Below are positions 22,629 through 33,557 of a DNA stretch of 64,000 nucleotides, piece by piece (within the stretch, counting starts at the first letter, position 1; each line of letters begins with the position of its first letter). A program made the translations under genes and the position numbers. A model generated the notes under the pieces. It did no database searches. It was given only the letters and a program-made list of their open reading frames with translations, and had not been told where the DNA came from. The stretch is from Vesta saturnalis (taxonomy: Eukaryota > Arthropoda > Insecta > Coleoptera > Lampyridae): assembly GCA_036346205.1 (NCBI GenBank), contig JARFJB010001981.1, forward strand, positions 744,001-808,000. The letters run 5' to 3'.

Positions 22629-23151
22629 TGATAACTCTTAGTGTAATTTTACATTTAATTTGTACTTTTCTGGAATAAAGGATATGAGCATTGTTTATAA
22701 GCTTCTGCTGTAATTTTATTTCATTTTGTACCCTACAAATTGGAATTTGATTTGTACTCGAAATACACTAAAGATAGTATCTACAATCACAGTTGTAAGC
22801 AATTTATGGGCATTTTTAGAAATTGAAAACAAAAATTGTTACTCCACAAAGTATAATAACAATTTAATACCGTGACTAAAATTTCATGCGATTGAACACC
22901 ACTTCCACAAATTTAGGCGATTTGGGCGACATCTATCGATGAATTCGGGGTCTAGTCGTTTTACATTACTGGCTGTTCATTTAGTTAGTAGTTTTTTCCA
23001 CTAGTAAGGTTGGTACCACGTAAAAAAGCGAATGTAACCATAGAGCAAGACTGTGTAAAATAAACAAATGCGAATGTATTCTAACTTCAGCCAAGTCAAT
23101 CTTGAACTTCTATTGGAACAACCAGGTCTTAAGTAACACTAATTCTTTGAA
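22629..23151. promoter_or_regulatory. Upstream region of the zinc-finger gene
   Basis: No other gene or repeat was recognised. The stretch just before 23152 (about 22930-23150) is less AT-rich and should contain the promoter and 5' untranslated region. No unambiguous TATA box is visible. Confidence 0.3.
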
Positions 23152-23907
23152 ATGTCTTATGAGGTTGATATGAAACTTGTTAAAGTCGAACCTAAAGAAG
23201 AAGAAGGAATAAATTTACTTCTAACCCAACATCTTATGGTAAATAGTGATCAAATAAAAGGTGAAATTGATTATGGTTTAAGTAGTACAAAATTTAACAC
23301 TATTTATATGGATGATGTGAATATCAAGAAAGAAGACATCTCTTCTCTAATAAAAGATGTGAGCTTGAGGGAATCAGTTCATATAAAGGAAAACAGTATT
23401 AAACACATCACAAATGTACAGTATGAACGTTATCAATTTAATAGTACAACAGTGCAAAATTTAAAACAGGACGCTTTAAAATACAGTTCTAATTTTAAAT
23501 ATAAATGTGACCAATGCAATTATATAGCAAAAAGGAAATCAGGTTTGAAAAAACATCTTCTGAAACACACTGACAGTTATGAATACAAATGTAGCCAATG
23601 TGATTATATTACATATTTCAAAGATAGTTTTAAAATCCATCTTAAAAAACACTCAAGTTATGAATTCAAGTGTAACCAATGTGATTATGTAACAAATCGC
23701 AAAAGCAATTTAATAATTCATATTAAAAAGCACTCTTCAAGTTATGAGTACAAATGCAATCAATGTGATTATGTGGCACATCATAAAAGTAATTTTCAAT
23801 ATCATCTTAAAAAGCATTCTTCAAGTCATGAATTTGAATGTGACCAATGTGATTATACAACAATTCGAAAAGGTAATTTAAAGATTCATTTTAAAAAACA
23901 CTTTTAA
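23152..23907 (+). CDS. C2H2 zinc-finger protein, first five fingers
   Basis: A 251-residue frame starting at ATG 23152. The first 115 residues are acidic to mixed ('KLVKVEPKEEEG' near residue 8), typical of insect zinc-finger transcription factors. Five C2H2 fingers follow, each C-x2-C-x12-H-x3-H with the consensus YxxKCxQCDYxxxxKxxxxxH. The linkers are HSSS-type instead of the usual TGEKP. The frame ends in 'KHF' and TAA because one base is missing relative to the other repeats (cacttttaagt versus cactcttcaagt). The finger array then continues in another frame. It is probably a DNA-binding nuclear protein or a recent pseudogene. It is the only non-transposon gene I recognise here. Confidence 0.75.
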   Translation: MSYEVDMKLVKVEPKEEEGINLLLTQHLMVNSDQIKGEIDYGLSSTKFNTIYMDDVNIKKEDISSLIKDVSLRESVHIKENSIKHITNVQYERYQFNSTTVQNLKQDALKYSSNFKYKCDQCNYIAKRKSGLKKHLLKHTDSYEYKCSQCDYITYFKDSFKIHLKKHSSYEFKCNQCDYVTNRKSNLIIHIKKHSSSYEYKCNQCDYVAHHKSNFQYHLKKHSSSHEFECDQCDYTTIRKGNLKIHFKKHF

Positions 23908-24490
23908 GTTATGAATTCAAATGTGGCCAATGTGATTATGTAACAAATCGCAAAAATAATTTTAATATACATCTTAAAAACCACTCTTTAAGCTATGAAT
24001 TCAAGTGTGACCAATGTGATTATGGAACAAATCGCAAAAATGATTTTAAAACTCATGTTAAAAAACATTCTTCAAGTTATGAATACAAATGCAATCAATG
24101 TGATTATGTGGCAAATCATAAGTGTAATTTTAAAGTTCATCTTAAAAAACATTCTTCAAGTTATGATTACAAATGTGGCCAATGTGACTATGTAACAAAT
24201 CGCAAAAATAGTTTTAATATACATCTTAAGAACCATTCTACAAGTTATGAATTCAAGTGTGACCAATGTGATTATGCAACAAATCGCAAAAATGATTTTA
24301 AAACTCATGTTAAAAAACACTCTTCACGTTATGAATACAAATGCAACCAATGTGATTATGTGGCACATCATAAATGTAATTTTAAAGTTCATCTTAAAAA
24401 ACACTTCAAGTTATGAATTCAAATGAGGCTATTGTACAACACATCACGAAGATATTTTTAAAAATTCATCTTAAAAACCATATCCGAAAG
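23908..24490 (+). pseudogene. Continuation of the zinc-finger array, out of frame
   Basis: Six more C2H2 fingers are readable in one frame from 23907 to 24417. They form two copies of a three-finger unit ('CGQCDYVTNRKN', 'CDQCDY(G/A)TNRKNDFKTH', 'CNQCDYVA(N/H)HKCNFKVH') with a period of 252 bases. A two-base loss at about 24408 ends this frame with 'KHFKL'. A twelfth, ruined finger ('YEFK', stop, 'GYCTTHHED') follows to about 24480. Together with 23152-23907 the original gene would have had about 12 fingers. Confidence 0.8.
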
Positions 24491-24661
24491 AACTTTGGCT
24501 TTGTTGTAATTGAGTTCACACATCTAGACTTTTGATCCCCAATACCCTATACTTTACTGTATAATTTGTGAATAGCGCCATTTTAATTTTTTATTATCTG
24601 TTGTCATCACTATCATTGTCTTATCCTTTTCTTGAAGTTCTCATCAAAATTTGGTTGAAGT
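24491..24661. other. Spacer between zinc-finger gene and hAT element
   Basis: Includes the former 3' flank of the zinc-finger gene. The last eight bases (GTTGAAGT, 24654-24661) are the left target duplication of the hAT element. Confidence 0.5.
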
Positions 24662-24761
24662 CAGTGTGCAATTTAAGAAAACGGAATTGCAAAGCAAAAT
24701 TGCGCCACATACTGCACTTTGCAATTTTTATAGACTATAATTAATTGCATTTTGAAGTTTT

Positions 24762-24811
24762 TATAGTATAATACCACAGCATAAAAAATTTTATGCTGTG
24801 ATAATACTATA
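24762..24811. repeat. Short hairpin in hAT 3' region
   Basis: Arms of about 23-25 bases (TATAGTATAATACCACAGCA and its inverse) with a 2-base loop. It is possibly a subterminal feature of the element. Confidence 0.7.
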
Positions 24812-24938
24812 ATAGGATAATAGGTACTATTTTAATAAAAAAAAATAAAATACTATGTAATTATTGAGGAAAGAATAAAGATATATTCAATGAATTGATA
24901 AACACTAAACAGTATATAAAATAATATTGATTTTAAAC

Positions 24939-26858
24939 TTAACTTGAAGAATCTTCATCTTCAGGTAATTTTCTTTTATTGCAAGTATTTCTTCTCGTCT
25001 TTGATTGAAAAAAAGTGTCTACAGCTGCACTTGGTTTAAATTCCTTCAAAGTGGAACCATGCAGGGAAATAAATATTAGATTATTGATAGTTTCTGAACT
25101 TAATCTATTTCTAAAATCTGTCTTAATACGCTTCATTAAAGAAAATGCTCTTTCAAGTCTTGCATTTGATACGGGAATTATCAATAAAATATTTATTAAA
25201 TATAAAAGATTCTCATACTGATTATTATAATTTTGCATTACACAACTCCAAAAATCAGTTTTTTTTCATATGTTTTAAATTTTTTAATACATAATACATA
25301 ATATTTCATTTTTATGTAAATCTGACAATCTAGTGTACACACAATTATATAATTTGTCACAAACATCAACAATTTGTGTTTTAAAAGAAATAAGTTAAAT
25401 TTGTTGTTAATCTTATTCCCTTATATTCGACATCTAAGTCCGAATCACTTTCACTATCAAACAAATTTATTGCTTGAGATAAATACAATGAACTGCAGTT
25501 TTTAATGTCACTAATGGCGGTGTATAAGTTTTCCAAAGAATTTAATAATATAAGCTAATCCACATCTTCAGATTGCAATGAAGCAGATAATGTTGACAAC
25601 GGGTTTAAAAGTGCTTTAAACAACAGTAACCACGCAACAAACTTCACAGCTTTTACTTTTCTTAAAATACCTGTAATTTTTGCTTTATTCTTGTCACAGT
25701 CACATTTTGGTGCTGAACTATCGGCGGCCACAGTTTCAAGTTGAGTAATAATGACGGCAAAATGTTTGATAAAAGCTTCAACAGCTCTTCGTTTATGACA
25801 AACCAACCTAGTTCCGGAGATACGTAATGTTGGAGTATTTTGCGAATTTTCTTGTAAAATATCTGCAATTTCTTTAAACTGTCTAATGCGTTTTGGGCTT
25901 TTATCATAAAAATGATGAATTTCTTCTAGCATTTGAATCAAGTCATCAAAATAACTTCCAGTCACACAATCTTTTAAACTAAGTTCCAATCTATGACTAA
26001 AACAATGTACCGACACAAGCCATGGGCATCTTTCCTTTATAATAGCAGAAACCCCTTTTTTGTGCCCCGTCTGCTAAAAAGGCTACTAATTACAATTCAA
26101 TGTCGCCAACACCAAATTCCTCTAAAGTATTAATAATTGCTTCAAATATCCCATTTGCATTAGAACTTTGCACTTCTGCTAGTTTCAGAAAGGTCAGCTT
26201 TGCAATTCCATCGTTACCGACATATTTTATGAAGACTACTTCCTTTTCAGTAGTATTTACGTCAGTACTACCATCACTGTACACAGAAATATACTTTGCC
26301 AATTTTATTTCATCTTTTAGTTCTTTTATAATTGTACTAGCAATACACTCAGTAAATTCTGCACATTTAGTCTCGGTATGGTATTGGGACCCGAGATCGA
26401 CTCCATGTCTCTGTTCCAATTCAATTAAACTTGAAAATTTTTTGAAGGGTAGTTTTCTTTCGCTAAAAAGTATGCAATGTCTACTAACTTACCTACGCGA
26501 TTTTTACTTTCATGAGAAACTGTAGACATCGACTTTCCAACGGGTGTTTGTTCAAAAAATTGCGTAATACACTGCGGTTTATTACTTTTTCCAACGGCGA
26601 AACGATGCGCATTTGTGTTAACGTGTTTAAAAACACTATCTTTTTTAATACATTTCCCTTTGTCACCATCAGCAAATGCTGAATTGAAGTTACGCAGAGT
26701 TTTCAAAGAATTCACATTTTTTTCTACACAGATCGCAGTATAGTAGTTCTACGGTTTTACGATCTGATTCACAAACTTCATATTTTAACCAGATTACCTC
26801 AGGATCGATAACATCGTGCCAAGATTTTACGGTATTAACTTTAACACAAGTCGACATT
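24939..26858 (-). pseudogene. hAT transposase relic (second family)
   Basis: Starts at ATG 26858 with 'MSTCVKVNTVKSWHDVIDPE', then 'YCDLCRKKCEF' (Cys pair of an N-terminal zinc finger, near 26735). It continues with 'RVGKLVDIAYFLAKENYP', 'SVYSDGSTDVNTTEKEVVFI' (about 26290; first catalytic Asp region), 'LADGAQKRG' (about 26060) and 'SVHCFSHRLELSLKDC' (about 26010; conserved H/R signature). The dimerisation domain is 24939-25238 ('IIPVSNARLERAFSLMKRIK'). Frameshifts fall near 26720, 26420 and 26030, and the part at 25240-25555 is not readable. It resembles the ZNF862-like hAT group and is not the family found at 17.9-22.6 kb. Confidence 0.85.
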
Positions 26859-27104
26859 TTAACACTTCTTGCGACGCAACTGTACTAGTACTACTCTTAG
26901 TTACTTAAACGCGTCTATGCGTCCTTGAAAGCTAATGTGAAGTCGGTGGCCGGCGCGCTTCGTGCAAAACCAGTTATAGTTAAATTTTGCTCCTAAAAAT
27001 GTACCGCAATTTTGCGATGCACATTTTTATTTCCGGGGCAATTATATAAAGTTCGCATCGCAAATTGCGATGCGATACCGCTTAAATTGCACGCTGGTTG
27101 AAGC

Positions 27105-27802
27105 ACACAACATTAAGAACACCGCTATACAATGGTAAGGGCTAAATATACTTATAGTAGTAAACAATAATTTAAGTATTGGTGATGTCTATTTATTATT
27201 TTTTCATAAATTATTTGTGAACATTAAATGTCTTATCGTTTTTAAACTTATAGGTTAATGTTTAATTAATGACAATATTGTTCATAATGCAATTACAGGT
27301 ATCGTCCTCAGTAAACGGTAGTATCTTAAGAATTACTTAAGATATTAGAACAAATTTATGAAATATGCATAGAAAAACCCCTTTAGAAACAAAACTCATA
27401 TGCTCAAGGTTAAAAATTGTTTAATACTTCACATTGATCAGACACTTGGCACTAGTGTTTTAATTTGTAATTTGGCGGTAAATTTGGCTCTAAAATAGTG
27501 GTTATGGTAGATACAGCAAGATGTACTGTATGAAATTCTTTATATTTCCTTAATTATTCTTTATTTGTATTGTCAAGATGAATTTTAGTAATTTGTTATT
27601 ATTAATGAAACACAGGAACGTAGAATAACGTTAACAACGAATATTCACATTTCGCACGGGTTGAAATAATCTTTTTATATTTAATTGTACGTAGTGGATA
27701 CATAAACCATTTACCATTTGTGTAGTACTTAAATTAGGCAAGATGTGGTAGCACTTATCAGCGCTACTAGGTAGTATAACTATAAATACAAAATACACAA
27801 AG

Positions 27803-27803
<1 letters not shown>
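27105..27803. other. 700 bases without recognised feature
   Basis: AT-rich, only very short frames, no repeat partner seen elsewhere in the window. Confidence 0.3.

Positions 27804-27866
<63 letters not shown>
27804..27866. repeat. (TA)n microsatellite
   Basis: About 31 TA units directly abutting the left terminus of a mariner-family element. Confidence 0.95.
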
Positions 27867-27867
<1 letters not shown>

Positions 27868-27870
<3 letters not shown>

Positions 27871-28815
27871 GGTGTTTCATTAAGGCTGGCCACCGGCCAT
27901 ATTTCAGAAACTAGTGGACATAAAAAGTGGAGAAAAAATTCATTATAAAAGTCGCCACGAGAAAATCCTGAAATTATTTTAAGTTCCGTAATTCATCGCA
28001 AGGGCGCAATTGAAAATTAAAAATAAAATTATAAATTTCTCCGAAAATTCCACATTAAGGCATACCTTTGGTAACATCGTTAGAAAGCTTAGACAATTCT
28101 GCATCATTTTGGTCTAAGGCTCATTGGCGTACCGACCTTAATAAGAGTGGGGAAGCTATTGAATGTGTAATCATTTAAATCGCTGTTATTTTTAAACGAC
28201 TTATCCGATTGTAGTAAACCTAGGCTTGTTTAGAAGAAAAAGGTAAGTACTTTTAACTGTCGCATCCATTGGTACGCGATAGCTCATAATAAAATTGTTA
28301 GAGGGCGCAATTTGTAATAATACCAGTATTTTTGATTTTATTCAGAAAAATTAAATCATACGGTATAATTATGACATCATAAGCGGAAAGTAGCTTAAAT
28401 TTGTAACAAAAACGTAAATAACGCAATTTGATATCTTTATTTGTTCCAGAGTTATGGCGAAAAGAAGACTTTTAACCGTTTAATTTAATAATTGATTGTT
28501 GCTATGGTTTCTTAAGGTGTATAGGTTGGATTAGTAATGAGGAATCTGCATTTATCATAGTCTGTGCCTCCCTTCACACTCTATCTAGGCTTAGGACTAG
28601 TCCAAACTAAGCAAATTGCAAAATTTGGAGCGTGTTTAGAGGCCAACGGGCCATAACAACGATATCAAAGTAATGATTGATTTTTGTTTAAGAAACTTTT
28701 CAATAGAATGGTACAAAATCATGAACAACTGTTAAAAAACTAGTGAAAATCTATAAATGTTCAAATTGACGGCCGTTTTGTAAAAAACAACTATTAATTC
28801 TTCTTCTGTACGTTT
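27868..28815. repeat. Giant left terminal inverted repeat
   Basis: Near-identical inverse of 30015-30962 with scattered substitutions and small indels. Its innermost part (28755-28815) is an inverted copy of the last 20 or so transposase codons. Confidence 0.9.
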
Positions 28816-28934
28816 ATAACATATAAAACTTCTAAGGCATAATTCTAATGTGGTGTGTTTTAAAATAATAATCTAATTTGCTGCGGAACAAAGTCGGCTC
28901 GTTTCCATGGAGGTAAATAAATTGAAAAAGTTGT

Positions 28935-30077
28935 CAACTTACTTAATTTTGATTGATGTTGTGTTGTAAAAATTTTTTCCTCATTAGTTTTGGGTTTCAT
29001 TGTACCTTATCAGAAATTAGTGCTATCCTTCAAAATTTCGTATACCAATGCCGAGGCTTACGACATGCTTGCCGTGTATTATGAATGTTTTCAAAATGCA
29101 GCTATTGCGGAACGACAATACGCTATCAGATATCCTGATCGAAGGCACTACACTAGAAAAGTGTTTCGGCGAATGGTAACACGTTTAAGACAAACAGGAA
29201 ATGTACGACGTATTCCACTTCCTGTCAGAAGACGTCGCATAAGAAATGAAGACAATAGTATTAATGTTCTTGCGTACGTAGAATCGAGCCTCACGTAAGC
29301 ATCAGGAGATTTCCACAGAACTAGGTGTAAGTGTTGCTTCTGTGTTCAGAATTTTAAGGATTTTAAGCTGCATCCTTATCATCTAGTTTTACACCAGGCT
29401 TTATCAGACACTGATTTTGACAGGCGGCTCGACTCTTGCTATTGGCTGAGAGACATGTGTAGTGAAAATCTTCGATTCCTTTCCAAAGTTTATGGACCGA
29501 TGAGGCTACTTTTACTAGCTGCGGCAGAGTTAATTTGCACAATATGCATTATTGGTCGCAAACAAATCCTCACTGGATGCGCGAAGTGGATCACCAAAAC
29601 AGATGGAGTGTAAATTTGTGGTGTAGTGTTTTAGGTGACAGAATTATCGGACCATTTGTTTTCATGGACACCTAAATGGTGAATCTTATTTAAACTTTTA
29701 CAAAATGACTTGCCCAATCTTTTAGAAGACATTCCCTTGACGTGAGAGCATCCCTGTGGTATCAACATGATGGATGTCCTTCACACTATTCCCAAAGAGT
29801 CCGTGATTTCTTAAATGTTAGATACCCAAATCGCTGGATGGGAAGGTAGTTTGTTTCTGGCCACCTAGATCCCCGGATTTAACTGTATTAGATTTCTACT
29901 TGTGGGGAAGAATATTGTTTACGAAACGAGACCAACCACCCGAGAGGACATGATTCACCGAATTGAAATTGCAATAAATTCGATTCCACGAGACGAAATC
30001 GAAACAGCTGTTTCCAGTACAAGAAGAAGAATTAATAGTTGTATTTTACAAAACGGCCGCCAATTTGAACATTTATA
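28935..30077 (+). pseudogene. Mariner-family (DUF4817-type) transposase relic
   Basis: The N-terminal DNA-binding part (28990-29298) has 'AERQYAIRYPDRRHYTRKVF', typical of DUF4817, followed by a basic RRRR linker. After a frameshift near 29295 comes 'FKLHPYHLVLHQALSDTDFD' (29365-29420). The catalytic core is spread over several frames: 'WTDEAT' near 29490, 'YQHDGCPSHYS' near 29765 and 'RSPDLTVLDFYLWG' near 29870, so all three acids are kept. The C-terminus 'RRRINSCILQNGRQFEHL' and its stop (30077) lie inside the right terminal repeat. At least five frameshifts. Confidence 0.85.
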
Positions 30078-30958
30078 GCTTTTCACTTGTTTTTTAACAG
30101 TTGTTCATGATTTTTTACCATTCTATTAAAAAGTTTCTTAAACAAAAATCAATCATTACTTTGATATCGTCGTTATGGCCCGTTGGCCTCTAAACACGCT
30201 CCAAATTTTGCAATTTGCTTAGTTTGGACTAATCCTAAGCCTAGATAGAGTGTGAAGGGAGGCACAGACTATGATAAATGCAGATTACTCATTACTAATC
30301 CAACCTATACACCTTAAGAAACCATAGCAACAATCAATTATTAAATTAAACGGTTAAAAAGTCTTCTTTTCGCTATAACTCTGGAACAAATAAAGATATC
30401 AAATTGCGTTATTTACGTTTTTTGTTACAAATTTAAGCTACTTTCCGCTTATGATGTCATAATTATACCGTATGATTTAATTTCTCTGAATAAAATCATA
30501 AATACTGGTATTATTACAAATTGCGCCCTCTAACAATTTTATTATGAGCTATCGCGTACCAATGGATGCGACAGTTAAAAATACTTACCTTTTTCTTCTA
30601 AACAAGCCTAGGTTTACTACAATCGGATAAGTCGTTTAAAAATAACAGCGATTTAAATGATTACACATTCAATAGCTTCCCCCACTGTTATTAAGGTCGG
30701 TACGCCAATGAGCCTTAGACCAAAATGATGCAGAATTGTCTAAGCTTTCTAACGATGTTACCAAAGGTATGCCTTAATGTGGAATTTTCGGAGAAATTTA
30801 TAATTTTATTTTTAATTTTCAATTGCGCCCCTTCGATGAATTACGGAACTTAAAAATAATTTCCAGGATTTTCTCGTGGCGACTTTTATAATGAATTTTT
30901 TCTCCACTTTTATGTCCACTAGTTTCTGAAATATGGCCGGTCAGCCTTAATGAAACAC

Positions 30959-30962
<4 letters not shown>
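30015..30962. repeat. Giant right terminal inverted repeat
   Basis: Inverse of 27868-28815. It starts inside the transposase coding sequence, about 60 bases before its stop codon. Confidence 0.9.

Positions 30963-30999
<37 letters not shown>
30963..30999. repeat. (TA)n microsatellite
   Basis: About 18 TA units between the giant-TIR element and repeat copy A. Confidence 0.95.
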
Positions 31000-31001
<2 letters not shown>

Positions 31002-33510
31002 CGATAATATTAAATTGATATTTATACTTGGCTAACTAATATTTATAACTTAATCGTAACATGTATTAATATTTTATTTTTATAATTACTATTATTTATA
31101 ATTATTTGTATTGCCCAAACTAACTTTTAAAAACAGTCGCATGTAAAGACTCATCAAAGGGGATAGGGTTCAATATTTAGAAGAGACTTTGTATTTATAT
31201 GACAAAGTAAAGTATTATTTATTTGAATTATACTAAGATTTTGAATATTATAATTATAGTTAATTTGATTAATGCACATTGAGTTATTGCCCAATTATAT
31301 TTTATTATATCTAACTTGTTCAAAGAAATTGAATTATAATTTTTAATTTTCTTCAATATATGTGTCACACCCTGTACATAACAAAAATTCTTCAAAATGT
31401 ATACTTGGGCATGCGCTGTGAATACGCAAACATGTGACTTTTGATTACAAGCAAAAAGAAATTCGCCATACATGTAAGTATAAATACGTTTGAATTTATT
31501 CAATATTATATTAACCATTTAAATTTTAGACCAAATAATGTTCCCTTTGGACATGCATACGCGTTGTCGCACATCATGTTTGTTACAAAGCATGGAAATT
31601 ATAAACACAACAATGAAAATATCAATGTCAACAATAAAGTACAAAATCATAACACTCACATAAAATGTCCTCCTTATATGGCCACTGATGATGAAGTTGA
31701 TCGTAGAAAACAGCTCCTTCGAACTCCAACTCTGCTTCTCGAACATCCAAATTTGCTTCAATATTAACTGCTTATACGTTTACGTAAGTTTCACAAATGT
31801 TATTTTATTTATGATGAATCTTTATTTTTAGGATCATCACACTTATTATATTTATTTTAAAATAAATTTTGAAAAGCATGGATAGTTAGAAGGTTATTTT
31901 AAATTAAACACGCTTCCAGTAAATAAAATGTATAATGATGATAACACGAAGAGAACACAATTAAATATCCATAACAAACGTAAACAAAACAAACTTAAAA
32001 AAAATACAATGTCGAAACTGCAGAAATATTTTCACTTAATATCGATAACAACCGAATTTGATTTTTAAAAAGGTAAACTAACCTTAATTTATTATTTCCC
32101 GACAAATGACTATCACTTATGTTTTTAACACTTCCGATACTAAAATCGCACTTTGTTTTATCTAAAGTGACGTTATTTTGTTTAAAATAATTTCACGAAA
32201 AATTTGGCAACATCTTGCTTTAGTAATCTGTTGAAACAGAGAAAAATTGAGAGAGAGCCTACTCCTTCAGCACTTCTATTTATATGCAAAGGGCTAGAAA
32301 CCAAAATCTTCGATTGTTATCAATAGTTACCTACAATGTTTCCTAAATTCTGATTGGCTAAAGCATTTTTAAAGTTACGATTTAATTTCAAAACCTCATA
32401 ACTTTTGCCCCCTTAAACCTATCTTAAAACTAAAAACATATTCAGAATCTACATAAATTTTCCTATAAATTAAACCAAACACGAACTAAATCAATTATTA
32501 ACCAAGTTGATTTTCACATTGAATTATTGATTTTAAGCTAATTTTATGTACTTTACAGGCCTGAATTGATTTCCACATGAATATGGGATGCTACTACACA
32601 TAAATATTCATCGTATACATGCCTACGGCCAATTTGAAAGGAAAATTATTTTAATTTTTCAAACACCCTTAGAAACTAAATTTGACAAAATGGTCACAAA
32701 TATAGTGAATTGTGACTTGAAATTGAGGCTACTTTATTATTTTTACCTCTTATAATTTATTTTAAACAAATCGTCTCAATCTAAAGTAACTTTTACATAA
32801 ATTGTATGTGAGGAAATAACATAACCTCAAATTGATATTACAATTTTCAATGTATAATTTTACACTTTTAAACACTTTAAATGTATGTGAAAGTGTTTAT
32901 TCTTAATGTTTATGTCTCAACTTAATTTATTTTAACACTTTTATAAGTTTATAAGTTCTTCTAAGACTAGTGCCGAATTGTTGCAAATCACTAACTTAAG
33001 GTCTGTAAATACTGATTAAACACAATAATTCCAGAACTGCTGGCTTGTTTATGTTTTATAGTTAATCACCAACGTAATTGTTCAGTTTTTAAGTAATTTT
33101 AGCACTTATATACGTTTATCGCACTAACACGAATGTTTTCATGATTCTTGGCTGCGTACATTTAAATTGTGACATTGATACCAGCCTAAATCTAGTTTTA
33201 ACATTATTTTGTAAACTACAGTTGTACTCATGTCATTAGGGAACATTATGTTTAAATAAACTTACTAACTAAATATGAACTTGAATTAAATCATAACGAT
33301 AACTAACATACCCTATACTTAAATGTAATATGCTGTCGAATATACTTATTTTAACATTTTATTATGAAATATTTAAATTTACATACATCTCAATGTTAAT
33401 CAATCATTCTTATCTAAAATTATATATAACGAGATGTACCATTTGTACAAACTAAAGAAATTATTCACTATGTGACTTACATAGCTACACGAATGTAATT
33501 TAAATCATCT

Positions 33511-33514
<4 letters not shown>
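31000..33514 (-). repeat. 2.4-kb unknown repeat, copy A
   Basis: Non-coding; shared with copy B at an offset of about 4250 bases (for example GGGCATGCGCTGTGAATACG at about 31410 and 35660). Strand is given so that its promoter-like part reads forward: on the minus strand a CCAAT box (CAGCCAATCAG-like, about 32353) is followed about 70 bases later by TATAAATA (32277-32284). The rightmost end reads CATCTCAACATATATA and runs into (TA)n. A 108-residue frame at 31441-31767 is broken in copy B, so it is not a gene. Confidence 0.75.

Positions 33515-33553
<39 letters not shown>
33515..33553. repeat. (TA)n microsatellite
   Basis: About 19 units joining repeat copy A to the left end of a mariner-family element. 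Confidence 0.95.

Positions 33554-33554
<1 letters not shown>

Positions 33555-33557
<3 letters not shown>

Larger units (their letters stand above)
24662..27096 (-). mobile_element. Complete hAT element with 8-base target duplication
   Basis: The left end CAGTGTGCAATTTAAG (24662-24677) is inverse to the right end, which reads inward CAGCGTGCAATTTAAG (27081-27096). Flanks are GTTGAAGT (24654-24661) and GTTGAAGC (27097-27104), a 7-of-8 match that gives the diagnostic hAT 8-base duplication. Subterminal repeats such as GCAAATTGCGATGCG (27059-27073) lie at the right. A hairpin (24762-24811) lies at the left, downstream of the transposase stop. Confidence 0.92.
27868..30962 (+). mobile_element. 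Mariner-family element with giant (about 948-base) inverted ends
   Basis: A 3.1-kb element starting CAGGGTGTTTCATTAAGGC and ending in the inverse (GCCTTAATGAAACACTCTG). The two ends are inverse over about 948 bases each, so 60 percent of the element is terminal repeat. The remaining 1.2 kb is a transposase pseudogene. It is embedded in (TA)n on both sides. Confidence 0.93.

Noticed and set aside
26100..26525. 141-residue plus-strand Ser-rich frame
   Set aside because: It is antisense to hAT transposase sequence with clear motifs on the minus strand.
31441..31767. 108-residue frame in repeat copy A
   Set aside because: The matching part of copy B (about 35690-36000) is broken by indels, so there is no sign of conserved coding.
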